Positions 50,746-61,398 are shown, counted from the first letter of the stretch. The stretch is DNA of 64,000 bases from Alphaproteobacteria bacterium (GCA_024742735.1 JANSXV010000001.1:744001-808000), one strand, 5' to 3'. Numbers and translations: made by a program. The notes: generated from the sequence alone by a model not told the origin.

Positions 50746-51267
50746 CTACTCCACCTCGAGTTCGTCAGCCAGCTCGTGCACGCGTTGCTTCGCCATGCGT
50801 TCGATCTGGTTGGAGAACAGAAGCCCGGACAGGGCCGCGACCATGCCGGCCATGGTGGGGATCGTGGCGCGCGCCACCCCCGCACTCATGGCTTTGGCGT
50901 CGGAGGACCCGGAGATCGACATCACGTCGAACACCGCGACCATCCCGGTCACCGTACCCAGAAGCCCGAACAGGGGAGCCACCGCGACCAGGGTCTTGAT
51001 GAGCTCCACATTCTGTTCCGCTTTCTGTTTCACCTCTGAGATGAGCTGATCCCGGATGGCCAGGGCATGCCAGGAGTGATGGTCGCTGCGCGCGCCCCAC
51101 TCCTGCATGACCCGCTTCTTCACTCCGCCATGGGCGAAGCCGAAATAAGCCAGCCGCTCCAGGATGAACGCCCACATCACAAAGGTCAGCAGCATGATCC
51201 AGTTCAGGATCGGACCGCCGCGCTCCAGGAATTCCTGAAGACCATTGAGGGCGCCTTGGAGATCCAT
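50746..51267 (-). CDS. exbB: MotA/TolQ/ExbB proton channel family protein
   Basis: VAPLFGLLGTVTGMVAVFDVMSISGSSDAKAMSAGVARATIPTMAGMVAAL. Confidence 0.95.
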   Translation of the reverse strand: MDLQGALNGLQEFLERGGPILNWIMLLTFVMWAFILERLAYFGFAHGGVKKRVMQEWGARSDHHSWHALAIRDQLISEVKQKAEQNVELIKTLVAVAPLFGLLGTVTGMVAVFDVMSISGSSDAKAMSAGVARATIPTMAGMVAALSGLLFSNQIERMAKQRVHELADELEVE

Positions 51268-51279
51268 GGGTTTGTTCCT

Positions 51280-52674
51280 CTAGCCCGCGGATTCTTCGGC
51301 GTGACGCGCGATGATGCCGGCCGCCTGCTCTTCCAGAGCCTGCTGCGCGCCGCGCGCGAAGCTGGCCGCAAAGGAGTGGATGAACAGAAGCGGGATCGCG
51401 GCGATCAGGCCCGACACGGTGGTCACAAGGGCCTCGGAGATGCCGCCCGCCATGATGCGGGGGTCGCCGGTGCCGAACAGGGTGATCTGCGTGAAGGTCC
51501 GAATCATGCCCGTCACGGTGCCGAGCAGACCCAGCAGCGGGGCGACGCCGGCGGCCAGCTTCAGGAAGTTCAGACCGAACTCCAGCTTTGGCGTTTCGCG
51601 CAGGATCGCTTCGTCGATCTTCAGCTCGATCGTCTCGATCGGACGGTCCTTGACCTCTTCATAGGCCAGCATGATGCGGCCCAGCGGGTTGGACTTGGAC
51701 GCCGTCGAACGGCGCTTCTGAGCGTTGATGGCCGAGGTGGTCATCAGGAGCGAGAAGAGCCGGAACAGGCCAAAGGCGGCCGAGAAGATCAGCAGCGCGG
51801 CGATGATCTGAGCGACGATGCCGCCCTGATCAAAACGCTCACGAAGGTCCGGCACATCCTTGTAGATGTTCAGCAGAGCGCCGCGCGACGGGTCGACCGG
51901 ACCGGCGACGATCTCACCGGGATCGGCGTTGATCAGACGGCTGGCGGCGTCAAGCAGACGGCCCGGAGGCTGCTGCTCGAGTTCTTTCAGGTCATAGCCC
52001 AGCGCACTGTTGGTGTCGTCCGCAGACCAGCGCACATAGCGCGGGCCGCCATCGTCGGCGATGGACAGGAACGGACCGACACGCGTCACCGGAAGCGGCT
52101 CGCCATTATTCAGGCCGAGCACGCGGCGCTGGAAGGTCACCACCTGGGCCTGGGCGTTCATCTCGCCGATAAGCGTCTGCCAGATGAGGTCCAGCTCGCG
52201 GCGCTCAGGCAGCGTGCGGCTGTTGGCCAGCTCGATCAGCGGCTCGTGGCGGCCGTCGAACTGAGCGGAGATGGACGAGGACTCAATGGTCGAGCCGAAT
52301 TCGCCGGCGGCCTGACGGGCCGCGCCGAACAGCTCACCGAACGCGCCTTGCTCTTCGCGAAGCTGGGCGTCCAGCTCGGCGATGCGCTGATCGTTCTGTT
52401 CAAACTGCGCCGTGAGCCGGTCCGCTTCAGCTTCCAGCGACGCCAGTTCGTTGCGGGCCTGGGCAAGGAGCGCGGCCTGGCGGTCGCGATTCTGGCGGAA
52501 TTCCTGAAGCCGGGCCTGGTTCTGCGCTTCCGCGTCACGCGCGTCGGCGCGAACGCGGTCAAGCAATTGTTGAATAGAGGTGACCGGTTGACGGTCAGCC
52601 TGGGCGAAAGCCGGCGCAGCGAGCATGGACGCTCCCAGCGAGACGGCCGCAATGGTCTTGATGATCATTTTCAT
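51280..52674 (-). CDS. MotA/TolQ/ExbB family protein with long N-terminal coiled-coil domain
   Basis: Signal peptide and coiled coil, then AAGVAPLLGLLGTVTGMIRTFTQITLFGTGDPRIMAGGISEALVTTVSGL. Confidence 0.92.
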   Translation of the reverse strand: MKMIIKTIAAVSLGASMLAAPAFAQADRQPVTSIQQLLDRVRADARDAEAQNQARLQEFRQNRDRQAALLAQARNELASLEAEADRLTAQFEQNDQRIAELDAQLREEQGAFGELFGAARQAAGEFGSTIESSSISAQFDGRHEPLIELANSRTLPERRELDLIWQTLIGEMNAQAQVVTFQRRVLGLNNGEPLPVTRVGPFLSIADDGGPRYVRWSADDTNSALGYDLKELEQQPPGRLLDAASRLINADPGEIVAGPVDPSRGALLNIYKDVPDLRERFDQGGIVAQIIAALLIFSAAFGLFRLFSLLMTTSAINAQKRRSTASKSNPLGRIMLAYEEVKDRPIETIELKIDEAILRETPKLEFGLNFLKLAAGVAPLLGLLGTVTGMIRTFTQITLFGTGDPRIMAGGISEALVTTVSGLIAAIPLLFIHSFAASFARGAQQALEEQAAGIIARHAEESAG

Positions 52675-52700
52675 CGGTATGTTCTCCCGTCTCGACCGGT

Positions 52701-53468
52701 TTACTGAGCGTCCGGCCCAGGCAGCGGGGCCACGAAGACTTCCGGGGTGGTCACTTCGTTGGCGATGCGGAACGCACGGTCAACGTCAGCGGCCATGGAG
52801 CCCGGCACGGGGCGCCAGTCCGGATTGTCCTTGGTGCGAATTTCAAGAGCGCCGTCGACTTCGCGAATGATGGCCACGCGGCCGATCTGAAGGACGCGGG
52901 CGGGCTGGGGCACGCCGTCGACCTCGACCTCTTCCTCATAGGCGGTCAGCGACCGGCCATAGGAGGCTTCAATCTCATACGCATTCAGCAGGACGCGATA
53001 ACGTTCCGCCGGCGAGACCTGCGCGTCGCCCAGGGCCTCGCGGATCCGGTCAAGGCGCGCAGTGCGCTCTTCCATCCGGAACTCCAGGTCCTGCGCCACG
53101 AAGTCTTCCAGCGCGGTGAACATCTCCAGCAGCATCGGCGTCAGATCACGCTCGATGTTACCGACCCGCTCGAGCTGGGCCTGAAGACCAGCCAGCTCGT
53201 TTTCCTGCGAACGCAGGAACACCCGCTGCTGCTCGAGAAACACCCGCTGGGATTCGATCTGCTCGCTCAGCGCCAGATACTCGCGCTCTGCGTTGTCAGC
53301 CTGGTCCGCCAGGTTGTCGATCTGGGCCTGCGCCTGCGCGCCCGCCTGGGTGGACTGGCGCGCCACCTGGAGCGCCTGGTCGAGCTGAGCCTGAGCGCCC
53401 CCCGCCGCAACCAGCGCAGCAGCGCCGGCGAGCAGCGATGTGCGGATAGCCTTCATCGTCTTGGACAT
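52701..53468 (-). CDS. DUF3450 family protein
   Basis: Signal peptide, coiled coil, NIERDLTPMLLEMFTALEDFVAQDLEF...RYRVLLNAYEIEASYGRSLTAYE. Confidence 0.88.
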   Translation of the reverse strand: MSKTMKAIRTSLLAGAAALVAAGGAQAQLDQALQVARQSTQAGAQAQAQIDNLADQADNAEREYLALSEQIESQRVFLEQQRVFLRSQENELAGLQAQLERVGNIERDLTPMLLEMFTALEDFVAQDLEFRMEERTARLDRIREALGDAQVSPAERYRVLLNAYEIEASYGRSLTAYEEEVEVDGVPQPARVLQIGRVAIIREVDGALEIRTKDNPDWRPVPGSMAADVDRAFRIANEVTTPEVFVAPLPGPDAQ

Positions 53469-53989
53469 ATGTTCGCCTCACAGTAGCCGGCGCGAACCGT
53501 CATGGTCCGCGCGCTTCCGGTTCCCTCGCTGTGTCGGTGCGCCTGGCGCCCAACGGACGCTTCGGCCCCCCAAACAAATAAAACGCGGCGCACCGCGCTC
53601 CGACGCCCTTCTCAGAACGCCGGACAAAAAGAAATTCGAGGGAAATTCTGGTTTTAAGTCTTCCCCTCGGTCATGCGGCGTAGACCACCGTCTCTTTCGT
53701 TTGGATGAACGCTAGCACCCGATTTGCAGCGCAATCAACCGCGCAAACACGCCGGAAGGCGCCACAGCTTGGTTAACGGCGATTAATTTCCTGAAGTGCG
53801 GTGATCAAGTGACACCAGCGGCTTGTCGTCGAAAGCCCTGATTTCACGGGCCGAGCGCGCCAGGTTTCCAGGATCATAGTCGTCCGCTGACGGCGCATCG
53901 CAGTCCTGCAAATAATTTTCAGCAGCGCGATGTTGCAGCAAGCCGGATGCGCCATGCTGCACGGTGATGTGCATCTTCACAGGAAGGAT

Positions 53990-54064
<75 letters not shown>

Positions 54065-54227
54065 GCAGGGCCAGTGAGACCGGCCACGGGGCGGGCTAGA
54101 TAGCCCGGCTTCGCGGCCAATGCAACGGCCTGCACTGCAGCTCCGCCGAGCTGCGATTCAGGGCCTCGACAGCGGCCCGCACCGATTGCCAAGCCTGAGG
54201 GCATTGTCTATAAGCCGCGCCTCGGTT

Positions 54228-54304
54228 CGGAGTATAGCTCAGCCTGGTAGAGCACCGTCTTCGGGAGGCGGGGGTCGTAGGTTCAAATCCTGCTACTCCG
54301 ACCA
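54228..54304 (+). tRNA. tRNA-Pro (anticodon CGG)
   Basis: CGGAGTA acceptor, CCGTC-TTCGGGA-GGCGG anticodon arm, GTTCAAATC T-loop, encoded CCA. Confidence 0.95.
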
Positions 54305-54482
54305 GTATTCCCGCTCCCTGATCATCAAGCCGCTCCGCCCCTGCTTGGGCGCTCACCGTTGCACAGCGTCGCTTTCTGGCAACGCCTGATCCGGGATCGG
54401 CAAAGCAGCGCATCGCCCCCTGTCCAGTTTGCTCGCAGTGCGGCTAAGGTGCCGGCGCAGGTGGACGGGAGGGGGCCCGAAC

Positions 54483-55886
54483 ATGCGTGAATTCTGGTTC
54501 GGCGTATTTGGATCGATCCTCGGCATGCTTGTCGGGAGCGCGATGATCGTTGTGCTCGCCCTGTTCGCGTTCGGCGCGCTGGTTACGCCGGCCCTGCAGG
54601 CGACCGGAGCCGCAGAGTCGTCTTTGGACGCCCTGGGCGGCAATCTGATCGAAATCGATATGCGCGACTCAGAGACGGCGCCGCGGACGATCGACATTCT
54701 TGAAGCGCTTTACCGCGCCCAATCCGATCCTGCGATCACCGGCGCGATCCTGCTTGTCGGAGGCGATAAGCCGCTGCCGCTGGCTCATGGTGAGTCTGTG
54801 TCGCGAGCGCTCGACAGGCTGTCGCGCGCCGGAAAGCCGGTCACGGCCTTCCTGCAGGACGCCGGAACTTCAGGTCTTTCCAACTACATTGCCGCGAGCC
54901 GAGCAGACGAGATCTGGGCTTCGCCTCTGGCGATCATACAGCCAGGCGCCGCCGGAGAGCTTGACCGGTTCCTTGCGCCCCAGACTGGAGATCGCATTCT
55001 GGGGATGATCGCCAACGCGCGCGGCCTTTCTCAGGACAGGGTGGCTGCGCAGCTTCAATCCGGCGCATTTGATTCGGCGGCCGCGCTTGACGGCGGGCTG
55101 ATTGATCAGCTGGGATCTTCTTTGGCCGCGCGCGCCGCGAGACTCCAGTCGGGGCCAGAAGACGAAGCGCTAGCGGTCGTGTCGGCGCAAGCCTACCTTC
55201 GCAGCCGCAACGCCCCTCGCCCTCCACGCGCCGCCTTCGCCCTCATCAGCATCGATGGTCCTTTGACCGCCGCCGCAGCGTCCCGCACGGCGACCGAAAT
55301 CGACGGCGCTCTGCGTGACGATCAGGTCCGAGCAATCGTGCTTCATGTCGATTCGCAGTCAGGCTCTGCGCCGGCCGCCTTCGAAGTCGCGGATGCGATC
55401 ATGCGGGCCCAGGCCGCCGGCAAGCCGGTGGTCGCCCTCGCCGGCGCTGCGGCGACCGGCGCCGCCTATTACGCGCTGTCTCCCGCCGATCAGATCATCA
55501 CGCCTTCGTTGGCGGCGCTCGTCGGTCTGGGAGCAAGCGAGTCCCGTCTGCCTGCAAGTCTTAGCCCCACCTCGCAGCCCCCAGCCGATTCCGCAGCGGT
55601 CATTGATCGCGCCCACTACGCGGTGATGCTCGAGCAGGTGGCCGACGCCCGTGACCTGCCTCTGGCGCGCGTGGCTGCGCTCGGGCGCGGTCAGATCTGG
55701 TCCGGCGCGGACGCAGTTTCCTACGGCCTTGCCGACCTTGAAGGCGGGCTTGATGAAGCGGTGACAGCTGCGCGCAGTCTCTCGGGTCTTGCGATGGACG
55801 AACCTGTCGGCCTGATCCGCAAACCAGAACGGTCCAGCACAGCCGATGTTATTGATCAGCTCATCCAGCGCCTCGCCGGGCGTTAA
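54483..55886 (+). CDS. S49 (SppA-like) signal peptide peptidase family protein, possibly catalytically degenerate
   Basis: MREFWFGVFGSILGMLVGSAMIVVLALFAFGA TM; two SppA-like halves (NYIAASRADEIW...; AAATGAAYYALSPADQI). Confidence 0.75.
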   Translation: MREFWFGVFGSILGMLVGSAMIVVLALFAFGALVTPALQATGAAESSLDALGGNLIEIDMRDSETAPRTIDILEALYRAQSDPAITGAILLVGGDKPLPLAHGESVSRALDRLSRAGKPVTAFLQDAGTSGLSNYIAASRADEIWASPLAIIQPGAAGELDRFLAPQTGDRILGMIANARGLSQDRVAAQLQSGAFDSAAALDGGLIDQLGSSLAARAARLQSGPEDEALAVVSAQAYLRSRNAPRPPRAAFALISIDGPLTAAAASRTATEIDGALRDDQVRAIVLHVDSQSGSAPAAFEVADAIMRAQAAGKPVVALAGAAATGAAYYALSPADQIITPSLAALVGLGASESRLPASLSPTSQPPADSAAVIDRAHYAVMLEQVADARDLPLARVAALGRGQIWSGADAVSYGLADLEGGLDEAVTAARSLSGLAMDEPVGLIRKPERSSTADVIDQLIQRLAGR

Positions 55887-57196
55887 CCGGCCAGCGCGCC
55901 GAGCAGCAGCACGGCCAGGAAGCCGAAAAGCAGGACGATCAGATAGAGAAAATCCAGCGTCAGGGTTCGCAGACCGCTGGCGATGCGTCCGCGCTCGTAG
56001 ACCACGCGGTTGAGCCGGTAGAGATAGATGTTGGAGTAGACCAGCAGCGCCAGGAACGCCCATCCCGACCCGATCAGAAGCCCTGCGCCCATGGCGAGAA
56101 ACAGCGCGGAGTGAAAGTGCATCGACACGATCAGGTGATCGTAGAAAAAGAAGCGCCGCCTCCAAGCATAGACCAGACTGAGAAGAAGCGCATAGATCGG
56201 CACCATGACGAACATGATGCGCGGCACCCAGTCGAGGGTCGCCTCCACCCAGCCGCCCGGATCCTCGCTGACCCCGGCGAAACGGTCTCCCAGAAACCGG
56301 CGGACTGAAAGTGGAAAGATCGAATCAGGCGGCGATTCACCGTAATCCTCCGGCGCAAAGAAGCGGCGGATCTGATCGGGCTCCCCGCCGGGCCCGATCA
56401 CGACGCTTCCAGACTGTCCGTCGCTGCGACCGGCGATGAACTGGACATGCGAGCTGGAATCGGCGCCGGAAACCTCCGCCCCTTGCGCCGGGCCGGCTGG
56501 CTGAGCTTCGCCTGCGTCCGCCCCAGCCGCCTCGCTCTGACCAGGCGGGGCGGCCTGAGAGGCCAGTTCATCGCTCGCCTGGTTTTCTCCAGATGCGATC
56601 ACGCCCATGCGCGCAAGGGATTCAAGCGCCTGAGCGGCCTCCTCTTCCGTCATGTCCCCGGCATCGACGGAGGCTTGCAGTTCAGCCTCCATGCGCTCGC
56701 GCAGCGCTGCACGGGTCGGACCCGCTTCACTCATGGCTTGGGACACGCCGGCGGCAGTTTCGGAGAAACCGTCCGAGGCCTGATCCAGGCCAGGAACAAG
56801 CAAGAAGAAGATGAGCGAGGCGATGATGTAGAGACGGAAAGGCGGCATGTAGCGCGCCCGCCTGCCTTTGAGATAATCGCGTGTGATCCGCCCTGGCCGG
56901 CCTAGCAGATTGGGGATGGTGCGGGCCACGCGTCCATCCAGGGCGAACAGTCCCTCAACGAGCTCACCGAGCAGCCCACGCGCCGGACGGTGGTACTCGT
57001 CGGCGAGCTGACCGCAATTGTGACAGACCGGCCCCTGAAGATGAGTAAAGCAGTTCGCACACACGCCGTCAGGCGCGTCCGGCGCCAGGGCGGCGGGACG
57101 GGACGCGCGCGCCTTCGCGCCGCGTCCCGGCTCAGCCGCCGTAGCGGCGGCATGCTCGGCGGCGGTCTGCGCGGCTTCGTCGAGCCCGTCCGTCAT
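55883..57196 (-). CDS. DUF3667-like zinc-ribbon membrane protein
   Basis: CANCFTHLQGPVCHNCGQLADEYHRPARGLLGELVEGLFALDGRVARTIPNLLGRPGRITRDYLKGRRARYMPPFRLY. Confidence 0.85.
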   Translation of the reverse strand: MTDGLDEAAQTAAEHAAATAAEPGRGAKARASRPAALAPDAPDGVCANCFTHLQGPVCHNCGQLADEYHRPARGLLGELVEGLFALDGRVARTIPNLLGRPGRITRDYLKGRRARYMPPFRLYIIASLIFFLLVPGLDQASDGFSETAAGVSQAMSEAGPTRAALRERMEAELQASVDAGDMTEEEAAQALESLARMGVIASGENQASDELASQAAPPGQSEAAGADAGEAQPAGPAQGAEVSGADSSSHVQFIAGRSDGQSGSVVIGPGGEPDQIRRFFAPEDYGESPPDSIFPLSVRRFLGDRFAGVSEDPGGWVEATLDWVPRIMFVMVPIYALLLSLVYAWRRRFFFYDHLIVSMHFHSALFLAMGAGLLIGSGWAFLALLVYSNIYLYRLNRVVYERGRIASGLRTLTLDFLYLIVLLFGFLAVLLLGALAG

Positions 57197-57222
57197 GCCG
57201 CCTCCCGCGCTCTGGCTGCGCC

Positions 57223-58845
57223 TTAGCCGTCCTGGCCTTCCTGATCAGCAAAGCACAGGAAGCGCGTGCGGTGGATGTGGACGATATTGTCCTCCCATCC
57301 GGTCACGCGCGGATTCACCAGCGCCTTGTTCACGTAATAGACGATCGGGATGTACGGCATCTCATCCAGCATGACCTGCTCGGCTTCGGCCATGAGCCGG
57401 CCGCGTTCGTCAGTGTCGAGCGTGGTATTCGCCTGAGCGATGAGCGCATCGTACTGTTCATTGGACCAGCGCGAATAGTTCATCGGCACCGAGTCGGTTT
57501 CGGCCAGGAAGAGGAAGTTGAAGGCGTCGTTATAATCGCCGATCCAGCCGCCATCGCCGAGCTGGTAATCGCCCGCACGCAGATTGGAATAATGGATCTG
57601 GGTCTCGATGCCGACGATCTCCGCGTCCACCCAGTCTGCGATCGCTTCCCAGTCCTGCTGGACCACCGGCGCCACACGCGGGTTATCCCCGGTGGTGCGG
57701 TGATTGTATTCGAAACTCAGAGGATTGTCGGGACCAAAGCCGGCCTCTTCAAGCAGCTCGCGCGCCCGCGCGCGGCGCTCCTCTATGGACTGATCGAACC
57801 AGGAAATGCGGGCGGTGTCAGGATAACCCGGAACACCCGGCGGCACGAATGAGTGCGCCGGGATCTGGCCGGCCCGCAGAATTTCTTCAGCGATGAACTC
57901 GCGGTCGATCGCCATGCCCAGCGCATTGCGCACGCGCGGATCGTCGAACGGTTCGATCGTCGTGTTGAACGAGAAATAGATGATCCCGAGATAGGGGTGC
58001 ACACGCACATAATCCGGGATTTCCTGCTGGAGGAAATCCAGGCTCTGGCCGGCGAAGTCGACGGTCAGGTCAAACTCGCCCGATCGCACCCGGCGTTCGG
58101 ACGCCTGGAGTTCGGTGGGATAGTAGAACACCTCATCGATGCAGACATTCTGGTCGTCCCAGAAATATTCGTTGCGCTCGACGTGAACGAAATCGTTCGC
58201 GCGCCACTGCACCAGCTTGTACGGCCCGTTGGTTTCGATGTTCGCCGGCTGAATCCAGGCGTCACCATGCTCCTCGACCACGTGCTGGGGAACCGGGAAG
58301 GTGGTGTAGTGGGTCAGGAGCTGAGGCAGGTAGGGCGCCGGAAACTCCAGCTCGATCTGCAGCGTACGCTCGTCCAGCGCGGTCACGCCGAGTTCTTCAG
58401 GCTGGAGTTCGCCTGCGTTGACGCCACGGGCGTTACGGATCGGGTAGAGGATCGAGGCGTAGTTCGCCAGGGTCGCCGGGGTCAGAATGCGCCGCAGGGC
58501 GAACTCGAAATCATAGGCGTCCACCGGCTCGCCGTCAGACCATTGCGCCTCGCGAAGGGTGAAGGTCCAGGTCAGGCCGTCCTCTGAGACCGAATATTCC
58601 GTGGCCATGCCCGGGATCGGTTCGCCGGCGGCGTTCTCGGTGAACAGGCCGATGAACATGTCGCCGATGATATTGTTTTCCCAGGTGCCCGACGCCTTGT
58701 GCGGGTCAAGCGAGAGCGGTTCGGCGTTGTTGCCGCGATGGAGCACCACCACGTCGCTGTCGGGCGCTTCGCCTCCGCAGGCTGCAAGCGTAAGCGCAGA
58801 AGCGCCGGCGGCGAGCGCGAGGGTGAAGGATCTAAAGCTTGTCAT
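57223..58845 (-). CDS. oppA: oligopeptide ABC transporter substrate-binding protein
   Basis: Lipoprotein signal ASALTLAACGG; RGNNAEPLSLDPHKASGTWENNIIGDMFIGLF. Confidence 0.93.
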   Translation of the reverse strand: MTSFRSFTLALAAGASALTLAACGGEAPDSDVVVLHRGNNAEPLSLDPHKASGTWENNIIGDMFIGLFTENAAGEPIPGMATEYSVSEDGLTWTFTLREAQWSDGEPVDAYDFEFALRRILTPATLANYASILYPIRNARGVNAGELQPEELGVTALDERTLQIELEFPAPYLPQLLTHYTTFPVPQHVVEEHGDAWIQPANIETNGPYKLVQWRANDFVHVERNEYFWDDQNVCIDEVFYYPTELQASERRVRSGEFDLTVDFAGQSLDFLQQEIPDYVRVHPYLGIIYFSFNTTIEPFDDPRVRNALGMAIDREFIAEEILRAGQIPAHSFVPPGVPGYPDTARISWFDQSIEERRARARELLEEAGFGPDNPLSFEYNHRTTGDNPRVAPVVQQDWEAIADWVDAEIVGIETQIHYSNLRAGDYQLGDGGWIGDYNDAFNFLFLAETDSVPMNYSRWSNEQYDALIAQANTTLDTDERGRLMAEAEQVMLDEMPYIPIVYYVNKALVNPRVTGWEDNIVHIHRTRFLCFADQEGQDG

Positions 58846-59087
58846 ACGAGCAGGTTCCCCTAGAGACATGCGCCCCGCCGCTTCGGGGCGATTGGATGCG
58901 GTATGCGCAGTCCGGCGGGCCGGAAGCGCTGCGGATGGCCATTATGTGCAGCGGTCGATGAGTTCGTGATGAACACGCGCCGCCTTGACGTGACCTTAAT
59001 CTCCTAGAGAACTGGGTAGAGTTTCAAGCAAAACCCGACGCGTCGCCGCAGCGGGGATGCATCGCATGCAGATCAGGAGGTCCCTCC

Positions 59088-59744
59088 GTGACCCGCTTCA
59101 GCGCCTCCATAGCCGCCCTCGCCTTGTGTCTCCCCGGCGGAGCCCACGCCATGCAGCAGGCCGAAGACGATCCGCTATCCCCTGTTCTGGATTGCCGGGA
59201 GGTGCCAGGCGACGCAGAGCGGTTGGCCTGTTTCGATGACGCGACGGCCGCGCTGGCCGAACGACGCTCCGGCGGAGCGTTCGTGGTCGTGCGCCGCGAA
59301 CAGGTCGAGCAGGCTGAGCGGGAGGCGTTCGGGCTGCCGACCCCAAGCGTCGGCGGCCTCGCACGGTCTCTAGGCGCCTTGTTCACGAGCGAAAGCGAGC
59401 CCGGCGGACCACGCCATGACGCTGTCGACGCCGCCGAACCGGCCCGCGCGGGCGACGCTGAGGCGCAGGTCGCGGAAGCCTCTGGTGTCCGGGTTCTCGA
59501 GCGTGATGACGAAGGCGAAGCTGAAGTCGTAATCATGCAGATACGCCGCTTTGATGAGTATGGTTATCAGCGCGGCAGCTTTCACATGACCAATGGCCAG
59601 GTTTGGGAGATGACCGAGACCGAGCGCATGCGCATGCCGCGCAGCGGCGAGGCTGAGGCCCACATTCGCCGACTGCGCACCGGCGGTTATGTGCTTCGGA
59701 TCAATGGTCGTGGTGCGACGACGAATGTGCGCCGGGTGCGCTGA
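59088..59744 (+). CDS. hypothetical secreted protein, tandem paralogue 1
   Basis: GTG start; signal peptide; CREVPGDAERLACFDDATAALAE; FHMTNGQVWEMTETERMRM. Confidence 0.7.
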   Translation: MTRFSASIAALALCLPGGAHAMQQAEDDPLSPVLDCREVPGDAERLACFDDATAALAERRSGGAFVVVRREQVEQAEREAFGLPTPSVGGLARSLGALFTSESEPGGPRHDAVDAAEPARAGDAEAQVAEASGVRVLERDDEGEAEVVIMQIRRFDEYGYQRGSFHMTNGQVWEMTETERMRMPRSGEAEAHIRRLRTGGYVLRINGRGATTNVRRVR

Positions 59745-59799
59745 AGCCCGCCGCGCGGACGTGAACGCGCCGGCCGGAGCGAACGTGTTTGGAGGTAAG

Positions 59800-60456
59800 A
59801 TGATGTCCCGCTTTAAACTCGCCCTGGCGACGACCGCCGCGCTGACCTTCGCCCAGGCCGAAGCGCAGGACAGTAACGGTTCAGGCGAACCGCCCGTGGT
59901 CGACCGGCTCCTCGCCTGCCGCGCGATCGAGGCGAGCGCCGAACGCGCGGCCTGTCTGGATGCGGCTGTGGACGGCTTCGCGCAGGCGCTTGAGCGCGGG
60001 GATATCGCCATCATCGAACACCGCGCCGTGCGCGAGATCGAGCGAGACGGTTTCGGATTGTCCCTGCCGTCACTATCCGGTCTGCAAGGGCTGTTCAGCG
60101 CGCGCACTTCAACGCGGGATGGCGAAGGCTCCGGCGACGCCCCTCCGCCTCAAGCCGCGAGATCACAAGTGCTCTCGGATGGTGCGCTTGCGGCCTATGA
60201 CGACGAGGGTCGGCTGGAGCGCATCACCGACGCGCCGGTCGCCTCGGTGCGCGAGAGCCGCACCGGTGTCCTCGTGACCCTCGAGAACGGCCAGGTCTGG
60301 CGACAGACCGACGGGACCCGCTTCCAGATACGCCCGATCCGCTCCCACCACCTGGAGGCTGGCCTGACGGCGACCATCGAGCGGGGCCTGCTCGGTTCAT
60401 TCTTCATGGAGCTGAGCCATGATGGCCGGAGATTTCGGGCGGAGCGGGTGCGCTGA
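59800..60456 (+). CDS. hypothetical secreted protein, tandem paralogue 2
   Basis: Signal peptide; CRAIEASAERAACLDAAVDGFAQ; VTLENGQVWRQTDGTRFQI. Confidence 0.7.
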   Translation: MMSRFKLALATTAALTFAQAEAQDSNGSGEPPVVDRLLACRAIEASAERAACLDAAVDGFAQALERGDIAIIEHRAVREIERDGFGLSLPSLSGLQGLFSARTSTRDGEGSGDAPPPQAARSQVLSDGALAAYDDEGRLERITDAPVASVRESRTGVLVTLENGQVWRQTDGTRFQIRPIRSHHLEAGLTATIERGLLGSFFMELSHDGRRFRAERVR

Positions 60457-60492
60457 CAGACACCCCCCGGAGGCATCACGTCATGCGCGCCA

Positions 60493-61398
60493 CTAGCGAT
60501 CCTTGGGATCTATCGCGTCGCGCAGGCCGTCGCCGATGAAGTTGAAGCAGAACAGCGTCACCATCATGGTCAGCGCCGGGAAGTAGAGGGTCCACGGCGC
60601 CACCTCCATGTCGCGGGCTCCATTGGAGATCAGGTTGCCGAGCGACGTGAGCGGCTCCTGAACGCCCAACCCCAGGAAGGACAGGAAGCTTTCGGCCAGG
60701 ATCACGACCGGGATGGTGAGCGTCACGTAGACGACGACCGGGCCCAGCACGTTCGGCACGATATGGCGGCGAATGATCGAAAACTGGCTGACGCCGGCGG
60801 CCCGGGCGGCTTCGACGAACTCCATTCCCTTAAGCGAGATGGTCTGGCCGCGCACGATCCGCGCCATGGTCAGCCATTCCACGGCTCCGATCGCCACGAA
60901 AATCAGGATGATGTTGCGTCCGAACACGACCATCAAAATGATCACGAAGAAAATGAACGGCAGTGAGTAGAGCACGTCGACGATACGCATCATGAGCTGG
61001 TCCAGACGCCCGCCGACGAAGCCGGCGGTCGCGCCCCAGATCACGCCGATCGCCAGCGAAACCATGGTGGCGACCACGCCGACCATGAGGCTCATGCGCA
61101 GTCCGACCAGCGTACGTGCGAACAGATCGCGGCCCTGGGCGTCGGTTCCGAATATGTGAAGATGCTCGAAGGTCGGCGGCAGCTGAACCCGGTCGCGATA
61201 GATGTGGGAGCTGTCATGGATCCACAGAAGCGGGCCCAGGAAGGCCAGCACCACCAGCACTCCCAAAAGCACGAGGCTGAATACGGCCGCCTTGTTGCGC
61301 AGAAGGCGGCTCTGAGCATCTTCCCAGAGCGAGCGGCCCTTGACCGCCGCGCCCTCGAGCATGGCGCTCTTCTCAGCTGGCGTGGAGATCAGAGACAT
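60493..61398 (-). CDS. oppC: oligopeptide ABC transporter permease
   Basis: HIFGTDAQGRDLFARTLVGLRMSLMVGVVATMVSLAIGVIWGA; EAARAAGVSQFSIIRRHIVPN. Confidence 0.96.
   Translation of the reverse strand: MSLISTPAEKSAMLEGAAVKGRSLWEDAQSRLLRNKAAVFSLVLLGVLVVLAFLGPLLWIHDSSHIYRDRVQLPPTFEHLHIFGTDAQGRDLFARTLVGLRMSLMVGVVATMVSLAIGVIWGATAGFVGGRLDQLMMRIVDVLYSLPFIFFVIILMVVFGRNIILIFVAIGAVEWLTMARIVRGQTISLKGMEFVEAARAAGVSQFSIIRRHIVPNVLGPVVVYVTLTIPVVILAESFLSFLGLGVQEPLTSLGNLISNGARDMEVAPWTLYFPALTMMVTLFCFNFIGDGLRDAIDPKDR

Noticed and set aside
49280-53468. TonB/ExbD/ExbD/ExbB/ExbB-long/DUF3450/TPR cluster as a novel system
   Set aside because: This gene set is a known TonB-system arrangement in many proteobacteria; only the adjacent decayed duplicate is reported.
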